Shown one piece after another: positions 10,575-22,117 of a stretch of 64,000 nt of DNA. This stretch comes from Pseudomonas azotoformans. GTDB lineage: Bacteria; Pseudomonadota; Gammaproteobacteria; Pseudomonadales; Pseudomonadaceae. The number at the start of each line of letters is the position of its first letter. Positions within the stretch are counted from its first letter, which is position 1. Under the pieces are notes generated by a model. It ran no database searches. It saw nothing but the letters and a program-made list of their open reading frames with translations, and had not been told where the DNA came from. Where the stretch lies: NCBI RefSeq assembly GCF_001579805.1, contig NZ_CP014546.1, forward strand, positions 2,108,001-2,172,000. The letters are read 5' to 3'. The translations under genes and the position numbers were made by a program.

Positions 10575-11876
10575 TTGTTCTTTGAGCGCCACGGTGGTGG
10601 TGAGCGGGTCATTCTCGTTCACTTGGATGGACAGGACCCTGAGGCGCGCGAAGATCCGCAGGAGTTTCAGGAGTTGGCAAATTCGGCCGGCGCCGAGACC
10701 GTTGCGTTTTTTAACGTGCCGCGTCATCGGCCAACCGCCAAATTCCTGATTGGCAGCGGCAAGGTCGAGGAACTGCGCGACCTGGTCCATGCCGAAGAAG
10801 CCGATCTGGTGATCTTTAATCACGTCCTCACGCCCAGTCAGGAACGTAACCTCGAACGTGTCTTCGAGTGTCGCGTGATCGACCGTACCGGTCTGATTCT
10901 CGATATTTTTGCCCAGCGCGCCCGTACCCATGAAGGCAAGCTCCAGGTTGAACTGGCCCAGCTTGACCACATGAGCACCCGCCTGGTCCGCGGCTGGACT
11001 CACCTTGAGCGTCAAGGTGGCGGCATCGGCATGCGCGGTCCGGGTGAAACCCAGCTCGAAACCGACCGACGCCTGTTGCGGGTTCGCCTGCGCCAGATCA
11101 AGGGTCGTCTCGAGAAAGTGCGCAGCCAGCGTGAGCAATCGCGCCGTGGGCGTACCCGCGCGGATATCCCGACCGTGTCCCTGGTGGGCTATACCAACGC
11201 CGGCAAATCCACACTCTTCAATAATGTGACGAAATCGGACGTGTACGCGGCCGACCAACTGTTCGCCACCCTCGACCCGACCTTGCGCCGTCTGGATCTG
11301 GACGACCTGGGGCCGATTGTCCTGGCCGACACCGTGGGTTTCATTCGTCACTTGCCGCACAAGCTGGTCGAGGCATTTCGGTCTACGCTCGAAGAGTCGA
11401 GCAATTCCGACCTGCTGTTGCACGTGATCGATGCGGCTGAACCGGATCGCATGTTGCAGATTGAACAGGTGATGCTGGTGCTGGGCGAGATTGGTGCCCA
11501 GGACTTGCCGATCCTCGAGGTCTATAACAAACTCGATTTGCTTGAAGGCGTTGAGCCACAAATCCAGCGCGATGAGAACGGCAAGCCCCAGCGGGTCTGG
11601 CTGTCGGCGCGTGATGGCAGTGGTCTTGAGTTGCTTGAACAGGCCATTGCCGAGTTGCTCGGCGGCGATTTGTTCGTTGGCACCTTGCGCTTGCCCCAGC
11701 GTTTTGCTCGACTGCGTGCACAGTTTTTCGAGTTGGGCGCGGTACAGAAAGAAGAACACGACGAAGAAGGTGTCAGCTTGCTGGCCGTTCGATTGCCGCG
11801 CTCGGAGCTCAATCGGCTGGTCAGCCGTGAGGGCGTTGTACCGACAGAGTTCATCGAACAACACACTTTGCAATAA
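10575..11876 (+). CDS. hflX: Ribosome-associated GTPase HflX
   Basis: 433 residues. HflX binds the 50S subunit and splits stalled or heat-damaged ribosomes. The N-terminal HflX domain contains RQGGGIGMRGPGETQLE; the G domain starts at about residue 204 with VGYTNAGKSTLFN, then LADTVGFI (G3) and YNKLDLL (G4). The start is a TTG giving MFFERHGGGERV, supported by GATAGGAG just upstream and by absence of any better start. Part of the hfq-hflX-hflK-hflC run. Confidence 0.94.
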   Translation: MFFERHGGGERVILVHLDGQDPEAREDPQEFQELANSAGAETVAFFNVPRHRPTAKFLIGSGKVEELRDLVHAEEADLVIFNHVLTPSQERNLERVFECRVIDRTGLILDIFAQRARTHEGKLQVELAQLDHMSTRLVRGWTHLERQGGGIGMRGPGETQLETDRRLLRVRLRQIKGRLEKVRSQREQSRRGRTRADIPTVSLVGYTNAGKSTLFNNVTKSDVYAADQLFATLDPTLRRLDLDDLGPIVLADTVGFIRHLPHKLVEAFRSTLEESSNSDLLLHVIDAAEPDRMLQIEQVMLVLGEIGAQDLPILEVYNKLDLLEGVEPQIQRDENGKPQRVWLSARDGSGLELLEQAIAELLGGDLFVGTLRLPQRFARLRAQFFELGAVQKEEHDEEGVSLLAVRLPRSELNRLVSREGVVPTEFIEQHTLQ

Positions 11877-11972
11877 AAGCCTCCTAAAGCGGTTGTGCCG
11901 CAGTGGCAGGCATTCTGTAGCATTGGTCGGCGCGCCGTGGGTGCGTCTTTGCTTTATCAGATGGAGAGCGCT

Positions 11973-13148
11973 ATGGCTTGGAATGAGCCGGGTGGCAACT
12001 CGAATAATCAGGATCCTTGGGGTGGTAAACGCCGCAATAATGGCGACCGCAAGGGGCCACCAGATCTCGACGAGGCCTTCCGAAAGCTGCAGGAAAGCCT
12101 GAATGGGTTGTTCGGTGGTGGAAAAAAACGTGGTGGTGACGACGGCGGTCGCACAAGCAAGGGCGGCGGCTATGGCCTGCTGGGCCTGGGTCTTGTCGTG
12201 CTGGCGGCCGTATGGCTATACAGCGCCGTCTACGTGGTGGACGAGCAGGAGCAAGCCGTGGTGCTGCGCTTCGGCAAGTACTACGAGACAGTCGGCCCTG
12301 GCCTGAACATCTACTTCCCGCCGATCGACAAGAAGTACATGGAAAACGTCACGCGTGAGCGTGCCTACACCAAGCAGGGCCAGATGCTGACCGAAGACGA
12401 GAACATCGTCGAAGTGCCGCTGACCGTGCAGTACAAGATCAGCAACCTGCAGGACTTCGTGCTGAACGTTGATCAGCCGGAAATCAGCCTGCAACACGCT
12501 ACCGAAAGTGCCCTGCGCCACGTCGTCGGTTCGACCGCGATGGACCAGGTGCTGACCGAAGGTCGTGAATTGATGGCCAGCGAGATCAAGGAGCGCCTGC
12601 AGCGGTTCCTCGATACCTATCGCACCGGTATCACCGTTACCCAGGTGAACGTACAGAGCGCAGCCGCACCGCGTGAAGTGCAGGAAGCCTTCGATGACGT
12701 GATCCGTGCCCGTGAAGACGAGCAGCGTTCGCGCAACCAGGCTGAAACCTACGCCAACGGCGTCGTGCCGGAAGCCCGTGGTCAGGCCCAGCGCATCCTA
12801 GAGGATGCCAACGGTTACCGCGACGAAGTGGTCTCCCGCGCCAAGGGTGAGGCGGATCGCTTTACCAAGCTGGTCGCCGAGTACCGCAAGGCGCCGGAAG
12901 TCACGCGTGAGCGTCTGTACCTGGACACCATGCAGGAAGTCTTCAGCAACACCAGCAAGGTTCTCGTGACCGGCAGCAAAGGTGGGCAGAACAACCTGCT
13001 GTACCTGCCGCTGGACAAGATGATCGAAGGTGGTCGTAGCAGCACCAGCGCACCGTCCACCGGTTCCAATGCCGCTGCCAACGAAGCGAGCGCCCGTGCG
13101 GCCGCTGACTTGCTGCAACAGCAAACACGTACCAGGGAGAGTCGTTGA
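11973..13148 (+). CDS. hflK: FtsH modulator subunit HflK
   Basis: 391 residues. HflK and HflC form a membrane SPFH/prohibitin cage around the FtsH protease. The Gly/Asn-rich N terminus (MAWNEPGGNSNNQDPWGG) faces the cytoplasm, one transmembrane helix follows (LLGLGLVVLAAVWLYSAV, about residues 68-90), then the SPFH domain (AVVLRFGKYYETVGPGLN) and a coiled coil. The C terminus is Ser/Ala/Gln-rich. The ATG at 11973 was chosen over upstream in-frame codons because it gives the conserved N terminus. Its stop overlaps the hflC start. Confidence 0.95.
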   Translation: MAWNEPGGNSNNQDPWGGKRRNNGDRKGPPDLDEAFRKLQESLNGLFGGGKKRGGDDGGRTSKGGGYGLLGLGLVVLAAVWLYSAVYVVDEQEQAVVLRFGKYYETVGPGLNIYFPPIDKKYMENVTRERAYTKQGQMLTEDENIVEVPLTVQYKISNLQDFVLNVDQPEISLQHATESALRHVVGSTAMDQVLTEGRELMASEIKERLQRFLDTYRTGITVTQVNVQSAAAPREVQEAFDDVIRAREDEQRSRNQAETYANGVVPEARGQAQRILEDANGYRDEVVSRAKGEADRFTKLVAEYRKAPEVTRERLYLDTMQEVFSNTSKVLVTGSKGGQNNLLYLPLDKMIEGGRSSTSAPSTGSNAAANEASARAAADLLQQQTRTRESR

Positions 13149-14014
13149 TGAGCAATAAATCGCTGACCGCCCTGATTGTGGGCGTCGTCGTGGTCATCGC
13201 TGCCTGGAACTGCTTCTACATTGTGGCTCAGACCGAGCGTGCGGTGCTGCTGCAATTCGGTCGCGTGGTCCAGGCGGATGTCCAGCCGGGCCTGCATGTG
13301 AAAGTCCCCTACGTCAACCAGGTGCGCAAGTTCGACGCCCGCCTGATGACCCTGGATGCACCGACACAGCGCTTCCTGACCCTGGAAAAGAAAGCCGTGA
13401 TGGTTGACGCCTACGCCAAGTGGCGCGTCAAGGATGCCGAGCGCTTCTACACCGCGACCTCCGGCCTCAAGCAGATTGCTGACGAGCGTTTGTCGCGCCG
13501 TCTGGAATCGGGCCTGCGTGACCAGTTTGGTAAGCGCACCCTGCACGAGGTGGTATCCGGTGAGCGTGACGCGCTGATGGCTGACATCACGCGTTCGCTG
13601 AACACGATGGCAGAGAAAGAACTGGGCATTGAAGTGGTTGATGTCCGGGTCAAGGCGATCGACCTGCCGAAGGAAGTGAACCGCAGCGTGTTCGAGCGTA
13701 TGAGCACCGAGCGTGAGCGTGAAGCCCGTGAGCACCGCGCCAAGGGTAACGAGCTGGCAGAAGGTATCCGTGCAGATGCCGATCGTCAGCGCCGTGTACT
13801 GCTGGCCGAAGCCTATCGCGAGTCTGAAGAGGCCCGTGGTGATGGCGATGCTCAAGCTGCGGCGATCTATGCCAAGGCCTACGGCCAGGACCAGGAGTTC
13901 TACGCGTTCTACCGTAGCCTGCGCGCCTACCGTGAAAGCTTCGCGAACAAAACCGACGTCATGGTGCTGGACCCAAGCAGCGACTTCTTCCGCTACCTGG
14001 AAAAGTCCAAGTAA
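13148..14014 (+). CDS. hflC: FtsH modulator subunit HflC
   Basis: 288 residues, partner of HflK. One N-terminal transmembrane segment (TALIVGVVVVIAAWNCFYI) is followed by an SPFH domain (AVLLQFGRVVQADVQPGLHVKVPY) and a charged coiled coil around ERMSTEREREAREHRAKGNELAEG split by Ala-rich stretches. The ATG at 13148 overlaps the hflK TGA; a TTG one codon earlier is in frame but unlikely. A terminator follows about 90 bases after the stop. The small DUF2065 membrane protein often found between hflC and hisZ in related genomes is not visible here. Confidence 0.95.
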   Translation: MSNKSLTALIVGVVVVIAAWNCFYIVAQTERAVLLQFGRVVQADVQPGLHVKVPYVNQVRKFDARLMTLDAPTQRFLTLEKKAVMVDAYAKWRVKDAERFYTATSGLKQIADERLSRRLESGLRDQFGKRTLHEVVSGERDALMADITRSLNTMAEKELGIEVVDVRVKAIDLPKEVNRSVFERMSTEREREAREHRAKGNELAEGIRADADRQRRVLLAEAYRESEEARGDGDAQAAAIYAKAYGQDQEFYAFYRSLRAYRESFANKTDVMVLDPSSDFFRYLEKSK

Positions 14015-14105
14015 CCAGCCTGTGATTCTGTAGGTTTCACTCCCGTCGGGCGGCTAAAACGCCTGGCGGGGTGATCCTTTCAGAAAACGGGTGTATGATG
14101 CGGCA

Positions 14106-14128
14106 GCCGGGAAATTCCCGGCTTTTTT
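14106..14128 (+). terminator. Rho-independent terminator after hflC
   Basis: Hairpin GCCGGGAA / TTCCCGGC followed by six T. The remaining 180 bases to hisZ hold no convincing gene. Confidence 0.85.
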
Positions 14129-14308
14129 GCGTCTGCATGTTTGATTCGGCAGGCGTGACAGGTTTTTCGAGGAAAGTGCCCGACGAGGCCGATTACAGGC
14201 CGTTCGTCACGTCGCTCTTGCGCGTGGTTTATGCAGGGGGCGGGTATTTTCTGCTTCACTCAAGGCTCGGCCGAGGGCTGGCCGCCCGGATCAAAGGGGA
14301 ATGGCGTA

Positions 14309-15496
14309 ATGGCAACGGTAGACCGCTGGCTGCTGCCAGATGGCATCGAAGAAGTACTGCCACCAGAAGCTGCGCGCATCGAAGTAGCGCGTCGCCAGGT
14401 GTTGGATCTGTTCCAGAGCTGGGGTTACGAGTTTGTCGTGACCCCCCATATCGAGTACCTGGAATCCCTGCTGACCGGCGCGGGCCAGGACCTGGATCTG
14501 CGCACCTTCAAGGTCATCGACCCGCAATCGGGCCGGCAAATGGGTTTCCGTGCCGACATCACGCCGCAAGTGGCGCGCATCGATGCGCACACCCTGCGTC
14601 GCGAAGGTCCGAGCCGCCTGTGCTACGCCGGCAGCGTGCTGCATGCACAGCCGCGTGCGTTGTCGTCGTCCCGCAGCCCGATCCAGCTGGGCGCCGAGTT
14701 GTACGGCGATGCGAGCCCGAGCAGCGACGTTGAAGTGATCAGCCTGATGCTGGCCATGCTGCAACTGGCTGATGTGCCGGATGTCCACATGGACCTGGGC
14801 CACGTCGGTATCTACCGTGGCCTGGCCCGTGCGGCTGGTTTGTCTGGTGAAGTGGAACAACAGCTGTTCGATGCCCTGCAACGCAAGGCCATCGATGAGG
14901 TGATTGCTCTGACCGCGGGCGTGCCTGCCGACCTGGCTGACATGCTGCGTGCACTGGTCAACCTGTGCGGCGGCCGTGAAGTGCTGGTGGCTGCCCGCGA
15001 GCGCCTGGCCAATGCGCCGGCGCCGGTACTGGCTGCACTGAACGACGTACTGGCGATTGCCGAGCAGTTGTCGGCGCGCTTCCCGGAGCTGCCGCTGTAC
15101 TTTGATCTGGGTGAGCTGCGCGGCTACCACTACCACACTGGTGTGGTGTTCGCCGTCTTTGTACCGGGCGTTGGCCAAGCCATCGCCCAAGGTGGTCGTT
15201 ATGACGATATCGGCGCCGACTTCGGTCGTGCGCGTCCGGCCACTGGATTCTCCACCGATTTGAAAACCCTGGTGACCCTGGGGCGTGCTGAGGTCGAGCT
15301 GCCGTCTGGTGGCATCTGGATGCCCGACAGTACGGACGCAGCACTCTGGCAGCAGGTTTGCCAGTTGCGCAGTGAGGGTCAGCGTGTCGTCCAGGCTTTG
15401 CCTGGGCAGCCATTGGCCGCCGCCCGTGAAGCGGACTGCGACCGGCAATTGATTCTGCAGAACGGGCTTTGGCAAGTATCGCCACTGGCTTCTTGA
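14309..15496 (+). CDS. hisZ: ATP phosphoribosyltransferase regulatory subunit HisZ
   Basis: 395 residues. HisZ is a catalytically inactive histidyl-tRNA synthetase paralogue that binds the short form of HisG and controls histidine synthesis. Class II synthetase motif 2-like [13 protein letters not shown] and the [27 protein letters not shown] and [12 protein letters not shown] segments match. The length (short, without anticodon-binding domain) separates it from HisS. AAAGGGGA lies 8 bases upstream of the ATG. The partner hisG is not in the window; purA follows, as in other pseudomonads. Confidence 0.92.
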   Translation: MATVDRWLLPDGIEEVLPPEAARIEVARRQVLDLFQSWGYEFVVTPHIEYLESLLTGAGQDLDLRTFKVIDPQSGRQMGFRADITPQVARIDAHTLRREGPSRLCYAGSVLHAQPRALSSSRSPIQLGAELYGDASPSSDVEVISLMLAMLQLADVPDVHMDLGHVGIYRGLARAAGLSGEVEQQLFDALQRKAIDEVIALTAGVPADLADMLRALVNLCGGREVLVAARERLANAPAPVLAALNDVLAIAEQLSARFPELPLYFDLGELRGYHYHTGVVFAVFVPGVGQAIAQGGRYDDIGADFGRARPATGFSTDLKTLVTLGRAEVELPSGGIWMPDSTDAALWQQVCQLRSEGQRVVQALPGQPLAAAREADCDRQLILQNGLWQVSPLAS

Positions 15497-16840
<1,344 letters not shown>

Positions 16841-16861
16841 TAAGCTGTTGATGTAAAAAGC

Positions 16862-16885
16862 AAAGGGCTCCTTCGGGAGCCCTTT
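16862..16885 (+). terminator. Rho-independent terminator after purA
   Basis: Perfect 10-base-pair stem AAAGGGCTCC / GGAGCCCTTT with a TTCG tetraloop, 21 bases after the purA stop. Confidence 0.92.
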
Positions 16886-16979
16886 GTCGTTTCTGTCGCC
16901 TGGGCGGCACGACCCTTGCTTTGGTTCTTTCTTTCGCGGTGCTATCAAATTAATGGCACCCGTGGTGGAGGGATTCCCG

Positions 16980-18914
16980 ATGTCTGCCGTTCTCTCATTG
17001 TTACAAAGCCGTCTGTTGCGGCCGGTGTTCGTTACCCTAGGTATCGCCCTTTTGGTGCAAGTGCTGGTGGCCGTCGCCCTGACGCGAAGCACCGTCACCG
17101 CGCTGGAGGCTGATTTGGGCAATCGCCTGGGTATCGACAGCCAGAAACTGTCGGGTGAATTGGCCCAGGCCGGTAAAGAAGTCACGTCCAGCCTGGACAG
17201 CTTGTCGACCAGTACCCGTCAGCGTCTGACAACGGGGCTTTCAACCCGCCTGCAGGAAGAGCAGAAGCAGCTGCGTGCGACCCTGGAAAAAGACCTGAAA
17301 GACTCCGCCAATGACATGGCGCAACTGCTGGCCTCGGTGGCGCCCCGCGCTATGTGGGACAGCGACGTGCCGACGCTGTCGGAGTTCGCCCGGCGTGCCC
17401 AGCGTAATCCCAACGTGCTGTTCGTGGTCTATGACGACGCGGCGGGTGAGCATCTGACCCGCTACCTCAACCGTGAAAACCCGATCAACCAGGCGCTGTT
17501 GGAAAAGGGCAAGGGTGACCGCGCCCTGGATAAGGTGTTGGATGCGGCCAAAGATGATCCTTCGGTGTTCTATGTCGAGGCGTCCATTAGCCCCAACGGC
17601 GTGGAGATCGGCAAGGTGCGCATGGGGGTTTCCACGGCCGCAGTGGAGGCTGATCTGGCCGCGCTGGATAAGCGTTTCGCCGCACTGATCGCCAGCGGTG
17701 ACCAACTGGTGGGCGACAGCCTCAAGGGGGCGGCGGCCGATAGCGCTGCCGCCATGGGCGCGCGCCTGCAATCCGCGCAAGCCACCGCCACCCAAATGAC
17801 GGCCAACACCACCAGCGCCGTCCAGGACGCCGCCGGCACCTTGCGCTGGCGCATCGGCATGGGCTTGGCGCTGGTCGGTTTGGGCGTGTTGCTGTTGATC
17901 GCCATCGTGTTGGGCCGTCGCGTGGTCAATCGTTTGAAGTTGCTGATTGCTGCCATGGATGACTTGGCGGCGGGCGAGGGTGATCTCACCAAGCGCGTGC
18001 AAATCAGCAGCAAGGATGAAATCGGCGACATGGCTTCGGCGGTCAATCGCTTTGTGGATAAGTTGCAGCCCATCGTGCGCGAGGCGGGGGATGTGGCCCA
18101 GCGCACCTGCGTGGAAATCGGCGCGATGACCCTGCGCAATGCCGGTGCTGACGCTGCGGCCGGTTTACAGCGCGATGAAGTGGCCGAGAGCTTGCGCGCA
18201 CTGTCGCAGATGGCCGACGAGGCGCAAGCCGAGAGCCATGCGATGCAGGCGGCGTTGCAGCAGGTGGTGGATATTCGCCAGGCCACGGATGAGAACTCGC
18301 GGACCTCGGCTGAGGTCGGCAGTTTGATCGAGGCGCTGGCGGGCCAAGTACAAGCGGGCTCCACGGTTATCGAGCGCTTGGCCCAGCAAAGCCAGCAGAT
18401 CGAGGTGGTGCTGACCGTGATTCATGGCATTGCCGAGCAAACCAATTTGCTCGCCCTCAACGCCGCAATCGAGGCGGCGCGTGCGGGTGAGACCGGTCGC
18501 GGCTTTGCGGTGGTGGCGGATGAAGTGCGTGCGCTGGCGAGCAAGACCCAAAGCTCCACCGGCGATATCCAGGCGCATATCGTGGCGTTGCAGCAGGGCG
18601 CGCGGGAGGCGGTGGAAACCATCGGCAAGGCCGGGCGTCAGGCTAATGAAGGTTTGCTGGTGCTGCGTGACAGCGTGCGCTTGCAGCAGACGGTGCAGGC
18701 CTCGGTGGAGCAGGTGCATGCGGCGATTGGCTTGGCGACACGCGCGGCCGAGCATCAAGCGCAGGGTGCCCATGCGGTGCGGGGTAGGGTCGAGGTGATC
18801 CATGCCCAGGCCGAACGTGCCGCCCAGGCGGTGGTGGAGACCACCGCCAGTGGCAAGGTGCTGGATGGGCTGGCGGCGCAGTTGAAGGCGAGCCTGGGGC
18901 AGTTCAGGGCTTAG
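16980..18914 (+). CDS. Methyl-accepting chemotaxis protein
   Basis: 644 residues. Topology: membrane helix near residues 12-32, a periplasmic, mostly helical ligand domain of about 250 residues, a second membrane helix (about 290-313), HAMP ([23 protein letters not shown] split here) and a long cytoplasmic signalling coiled coil. The kinase-contact tip is seen as [20 protein letters not shown] with [15 protein letters not shown] after it. The ligand cannot be read from the sequence. GGAGGGA six bases upstream fixes the ATG at 16980. It stands alone, followed by a REP element, with no che genes adjacent. Confidence 0.93.
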   Translation: MSAVLSLLQSRLLRPVFVTLGIALLVQVLVAVALTRSTVTALEADLGNRLGIDSQKLSGELAQAGKEVTSSLDSLSTSTRQRLTTGLSTRLQEEQKQLRATLEKDLKDSANDMAQLLASVAPRAMWDSDVPTLSEFARRAQRNPNVLFVVYDDAAGEHLTRYLNRENPINQALLEKGKGDRALDKVLDAAKDDPSVFYVEASISPNGVEIGKVRMGVSTAAVEADLAALDKRFAALIASGDQLVGDSLKGAAADSAAAMGARLQSAQATATQMTANTTSAVQDAAGTLRWRIGMGLALVGLGVLLLIAIVLGRRVVNRLKLLIAAMDDLAAGEGDLTKRVQISSKDEIGDMASAVNRFVDKLQPIVREAGDVAQRTCVEIGAMTLRNAGADAAAGLQRDEVAESLRALSQMADEAQAESHAMQAALQQVVDIRQATDENSRTSAEVGSLIEALAGQVQAGSTVIERLAQQSQQIEVVLTVIHGIAEQTNLLALNAAIEAARAGETGRGFAVVADEVRALASKTQSSTGDIQAHIVALQQGAREAVETIGKAGRQANEGLLVLRDSVRLQQTVQASVEQVHAAIGLATRAAEHQAQGAHAVRGRVEVIHAQAERAAQAVVETTASGKVLDGLAAQLKASLGQFRA

Positions 18915-18933
18915 CGTCGTCAGTGCTGGCCCC

Positions 18934-19000
18934 TTCGCGAGCAAGCCCGCTCCCACATTTGGAATGCATTTCAAAATGTGGGAGCGGGCTTGCTCGCGAA
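18934..19000. repeat. REP palindrome (family B)
   Basis: A 67-base near-perfect palindrome with arms starting TTCGCGAGCAAGCCCGCTCC and a centre near GGAATGCATTTC. This is the GTGGGAGCGGGCTTGCTCGC-type repeat common in P. fluorescens-group intergenic regions. It sits between convergent genes and may also act as a terminator. Confidence 0.85.
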
Positions 19001-19007
19001 AACGATC

Positions 19008-20573
19008 TTAACGGCTCAGATACATCCGAGTCGTTAGCAGATAAACCGGCAACCCCGACACCAAAATCAACAGCGCCGCATATGGCGCTGCAGCCGCGAA
19101 TTCAACATTCGAGGTATGCGCCCACACCGCCGTCGCCAAGGTATTCAGCCCCGTTGGGCTCAGCAGCAGCGTCGCCGTCAATTCCTTCATCGCATCCAGA
19201 AACACCAGCGCAAACGCCGCCCCCAATGCCGGGAAGATAATCGGCAATGTCACCCTGCAAAACGCACCGAACGATGAAGCCCCCAACGTGCGTGCAGCCT
19301 CTTCAAGCTGCGGCGCAGCCTTGTTCAGCGCGGTACGGATCGGCGCCTGGGCCAGCGGCAAAAACAGCAGCGCATAAGCAATCAACAGCAATGCCGAGGT
19401 CTGGTACAGCGCCGGCACATAGTGCAGGGCGAAGTACACCAGCGTCAGCGCAATCACCAAGCCGGGCAGGGCGTGCAGCAGATACGGCAGGCGTTCGGCC
19501 CAGATCGCCAACTGGCCTTTGTAGCGCACCACCAGCAACCCGACCGGCACCGCCAGTACCAGGCAAAGCGCGGCGCCGCCCAGGGACAGTGCCAATGAAG
19601 ACAGCAGCGCCTCACCGATTTCTGCTACTGGGAAAGCGGCAGAAGATCCCACCGCCAACCAATAACCGAGCATCCCCAGCGGAATCCCGCTGCCGATGAT
19701 CGCCAGCGCCAGGCAATACACTTGGCCCAACGGCGCCCATTGACCCAGTCGAACCTGCTCCGCATGCCGCGCCGCGCCCTGGCCAATACGCACATGCCGG
19801 CCCTTGCCGCGCACGCGCAACTCCAGCCACAGCAGCGTCAGGCACATCAACAGCAACACCGCCGAGAGCATCGCGGCATTCGCATTGCTGAACTCGAGCT
19901 CGAACTGTTGGTAGATGGCGGTGGTAAAGGTCTGCAAACCGATGATCGACAGCGCGCCGAACTCCACCAGCATATGCAGTGCGATCAACAATGCCCCGGC
20001 CAGCAGCGAAGGCCACAGCAGCGGCAAAGTGATGCGAAAGAACACGCCCCAGCGATTCAGCCCCAGGGTGCGGGCCGACTCTTCCAGGGAGGGATCAAGA
20101 TTGCGCAGGGTCGCTGCCACCGGCAAAAAAACCAGCGGGTATTTCGACAGGCTCATCACCAGGATCGCCCCGCCAAGCCCTTCGAAACTGGCGCTCAGCG
20201 ATACCCAGGTAAAGCTGCTGACAAACGCCGGTACCGCAAACGGCAGGCACAGGATCACGCCCCAGATGCGTCGCCCTGGCAGATTGCTGCGCTCCAGCAG
20301 CCAGGCCAGGGATAGGCCGATCGCGCCACACGTCACCGTCACCCCGATCATCAGCGCCATGGTATTGCGCAGCAACCCGAACACATAAGGCCGCCAGAGC
20401 AGGTGCACCGCCTCCGCCCAACCGGCTTGCCACGCCTTGAGCCCGACATAGGCCAGCGGCAGCAAGCTCAAGCTGACCAGCAACAGTACGGGCAGCAACA
20501 ACCAGATCGACGGGCGCTTGCGCCTAGGGCTGAACCCCCCGCGCAGGGCGGGGGCGGGTAGCGATGGGTTCAT
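19008..20573 (-). CDS. Ferric-iron-type ABC transporter permease (fused two-domain)
   Basis: 521 residues with about twelve membrane helices. It is the FbpB/SfuB type, in which two permease domains are fused; each half has the EAA loop (EESARTLGLNRWGVFFRITLP and EEAARTLGASSFGAFCRVTLP, shortened here). The preceding gene encodes its binding protein, with an ATGA overlap. No ATPase gene lies next to it, so the importer must borrow one or use an unlinked gene. Substrate is most likely Fe3+, inferred from the binding protein. Confidence 0.9.
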   Translation of the reverse strand: MNPSLPAPALRGGFSPRRKRPSIWLLLPVLLLVSLSLLPLAYVGLKAWQAGWAEAVHLLWRPYVFGLLRNTMALMIGVTVTCGAIGLSLAWLLERSNLPGRRIWGVILCLPFAVPAFVSSFTWVSLSASFEGLGGAILVMSLSKYPLVFLPVAATLRNLDPSLEESARTLGLNRWGVFFRITLPLLWPSLLAGALLIALHMLVEFGALSIIGLQTFTTAIYQQFELEFSNANAAMLSAVLLLMCLTLLWLELRVRGKGRHVRIGQGAARHAEQVRLGQWAPLGQVYCLALAIIGSGIPLGMLGYWLAVGSSAAFPVAEIGEALLSSLALSLGGAALCLVLAVPVGLLVVRYKGQLAIWAERLPYLLHALPGLVIALTLVYFALHYVPALYQTSALLLIAYALLFLPLAQAPIRTALNKAAPQLEEAARTLGASSFGAFCRVTLPIIFPALGAAFALVFLDAMKELTATLLLSPTGLNTLATAVWAHTSNVEFAAAAPYAALLILVSGLPVYLLTTRMYLSR

Positions 20574-21598
20574 CAGTTCAAGCCAACGTCACGTTCCAGA
20601 TCCAAGGCTTCTTCGGCGTTGCCCAGGTCGGCGGGGGTGACTTTCGGCGGTTGCAGTTCGCTGAAAGGCTTGAGGCCACGGTTGGATTCCATGCCTTTGC
20701 GCAGCGGGTATTCGGCCGAGGTGTTGGTGATGACGCGCTGGCCTTCTTCACTGGCCATGAACGCCAGCAGTTGCTGGGCTTCTTTCGGATGCTTGCTGGA
20801 TTTCAGCGCCGCCGCCGAAGACACGGTGATCAAGCCACCGGCATCGCCATCGGTGAAGTAATGCAGTTGGGAGTCCAGGTTGGTTTTTTCTTTCTTCAGG
20901 GCGAACCAGTAGTAGTTGTTCACCAGTACGGTGGCCACTTCGCCATTTTCAACGGCTTTGAGGGCGACCATGTTGTTGCTGTACACCTTGCCGAAGGCGC
21001 GCAGGCCGGTCAGCCATTCTTCGGCGGCTTCACGCCCGTGCAGCTTGATGATCGCCACGGCCTGTTCCTGGAACGCGCCGCTGGTGGGCACAAAGCCGAC
21101 CTTGCCTTGCCACTCGGGGCCGGCGAAATCCAGCACCGATTTCGGCAGGTCTTTTTCCGCGATCAATTTAGGATTGAACGCCACGACGCGGGTGCGTGCG
21201 GTCACGCCCATCCAGTCGCCGTTGGCGCCGACGTAATCCTTGGGCAATACGTCGAGGGTGCTGGCGTCGATCTTGGCCAGCAGGCCTTGCTCGCCGAGTT
21301 TGTTCAGGGGTGGCGATTCTTCGGTGTAGATCACGTCGGCAGGCGAGCGGTCGCCTTCTTCCACGACCTGGCTGGCGAGCTGATTGCTGCTGCCTTTGCG
21401 CACGTTGACGTGAATGCCGGTCTTGGCTTCGAAGGCTTTGGCGAGTTCATCGCCGACTTCTTTGTGCTGGCCGTTGTACAGGGTCAGGGAAACCTTGTTG
21501 GCGGAGTAGGCGGTGGGCGAGAGCAGGGTCAGGCCGAGTAGAGTGATGGTCAGGCCACGCAGAAGGGATGTCTTGAGATGGGTATCGCGGATCATCAT
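20573..21598 (-). CDS. Extracellular iron(III)-binding protein of ABC importer
   Basis: 341 residues with a signal peptide (LLRGLTITLLGLTLLSPTAYS). It belongs to the FbpA/FutA family of periplasmic binding proteins; seen are LTLYNGQHKE near the mature N terminus, ADVIYTEESPPL and the TNTSAEYPLRKGM region. Paired tyrosines that could bind Fe3+ (NNYYWFALKK) are present. First gene of a two-gene operon with the permease. Two adjacent ATG codons can start it. Iron specificity is inferred from the family. Confidence 0.88.
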   Translation of the reverse strand: MMIRDTHLKTSLLRGLTITLLGLTLLSPTAYSANKVSLTLYNGQHKEVGDELAKAFEAKTGIHVNVRKGSSNQLASQVVEEGDRSPADVIYTEESPPLNKLGEQGLLAKIDASTLDVLPKDYVGANGDWMGVTARTRVVAFNPKLIAEKDLPKSVLDFAGPEWQGKVGFVPTSGAFQEQAVAIIKLHGREAAEEWLTGLRAFGKVYSNNMVALKAVENGEVATVLVNNYYWFALKKEKTNLDSQLHYFTDGDAGGLITVSSAAALKSSKHPKEAQQLLAFMASEEGQRVITNTSAEYPLRKGMESNRGLKPFSELQPPKVTPADLGNAEEALDLERDVGLN

Positions 21599-21724
21599 CC
21601 GGGTTGTTCCTCACTTGTATGCAACAAATACTTACAAGGATAAACGATAAAGTTTCTCAGGTGCGGGCGAGGGGGGAAATCGCTGGGAAAGTTTCCGAGA
21701 TGAGGTTTTTAAAGCCCGGAAACG

Positions 21725-21747
21725 AAAAAACCCGCTTTCGCGGGTTT
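21725..21747 (-). terminator. Terminator of the downstream tRNA-Leu copy
   Basis: Read on the minus strand, the hairpin AAACCCG / CGGGTTT is followed by a T run and lies ten bases beyond the tRNA 3' end. An identical copy sits 239 bases away. Confidence 0.88.
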
Positions 21748-21757
21748 GATCTGAATT

Positions 21758-21844
21758 TGGTGCCCAGGAGAAGACTCGAACTTCCACGACCTTGCGATCA
21801 CCAGCACCTGAAGCTGGCGTGTCTACCAATTTCACCACCTGGGC
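21758..21844 (-). tRNA. tRNA-Leu, anticodon CAG (copy 2 in transcription direction)
   Basis: 87 bases with encoded CCA. The acceptor arms GCCCAGG/CCTGGGC pair, the T loop reads GTTCGAGTC, there is a long variable arm, and the anticodon loop TTCAGGT between CCAGC and GCTGG gives CAG, which reads the CTG leucine codon. Identical to the copy at 21997-22083. Confidence 0.96.
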
Positions 21845-21878
21845 ATTATCAGCAGCGCTTGCGCTGTTGATGGGACGA

Positions 21879-21907
21879 ACTATACGGAGGGCTTTTTGAT
21901 CTGTAAA
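21879..21907 (-). promoter_or_regulatory. Sigma-70 promoter of tRNA-Leu copy 2
   Basis: On the minus strand: -35 TTTACA, 17-base spacer, -10 TATAGT. The same arrangement precedes the other copy, so each gene has its own promoter. Confidence 0.82.
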
Positions 21908-21963
21908 CCCCTGATTCGAAAAAATAAATCAAGTTTTCCGTTAAAAATCAAAGACCTGAAACG

Positions 21964-21986
21964 AAAAAACCCGCTTTCGCGGGTTT
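21964..21986 (-). terminator. Terminator of the upstream tRNA-Leu copy
   Basis: Same AAACCCG / CGGGTTT hairpin and T run as at 21725-21747, placed between the two tRNA genes. Confidence 0.87.
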
Positions 21987-21996
21987 GATCTGAATT

Positions 21997-22083
21997 TGGT
22001 GCCCAGGAGAAGACTCGAACTTCCACGACCTTGCGATCACCAGCACCTGAAGCTGGCGTGTCTACCAATTTCACCACCTGGGC
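21997..22083 (-). tRNA. tRNA-Leu, anticodon CAG (copy 1)
   Basis: 87 bases, the same sequence as the copy at 21758-21844, offset by exactly 239 bases. CAG anticodon in loop TTCAGGT. Confidence 0.96.
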
Positions 22084-22117
22084 AGCATCAACAACGTTGC
22101 CGTCGTCGATGGCGCGC

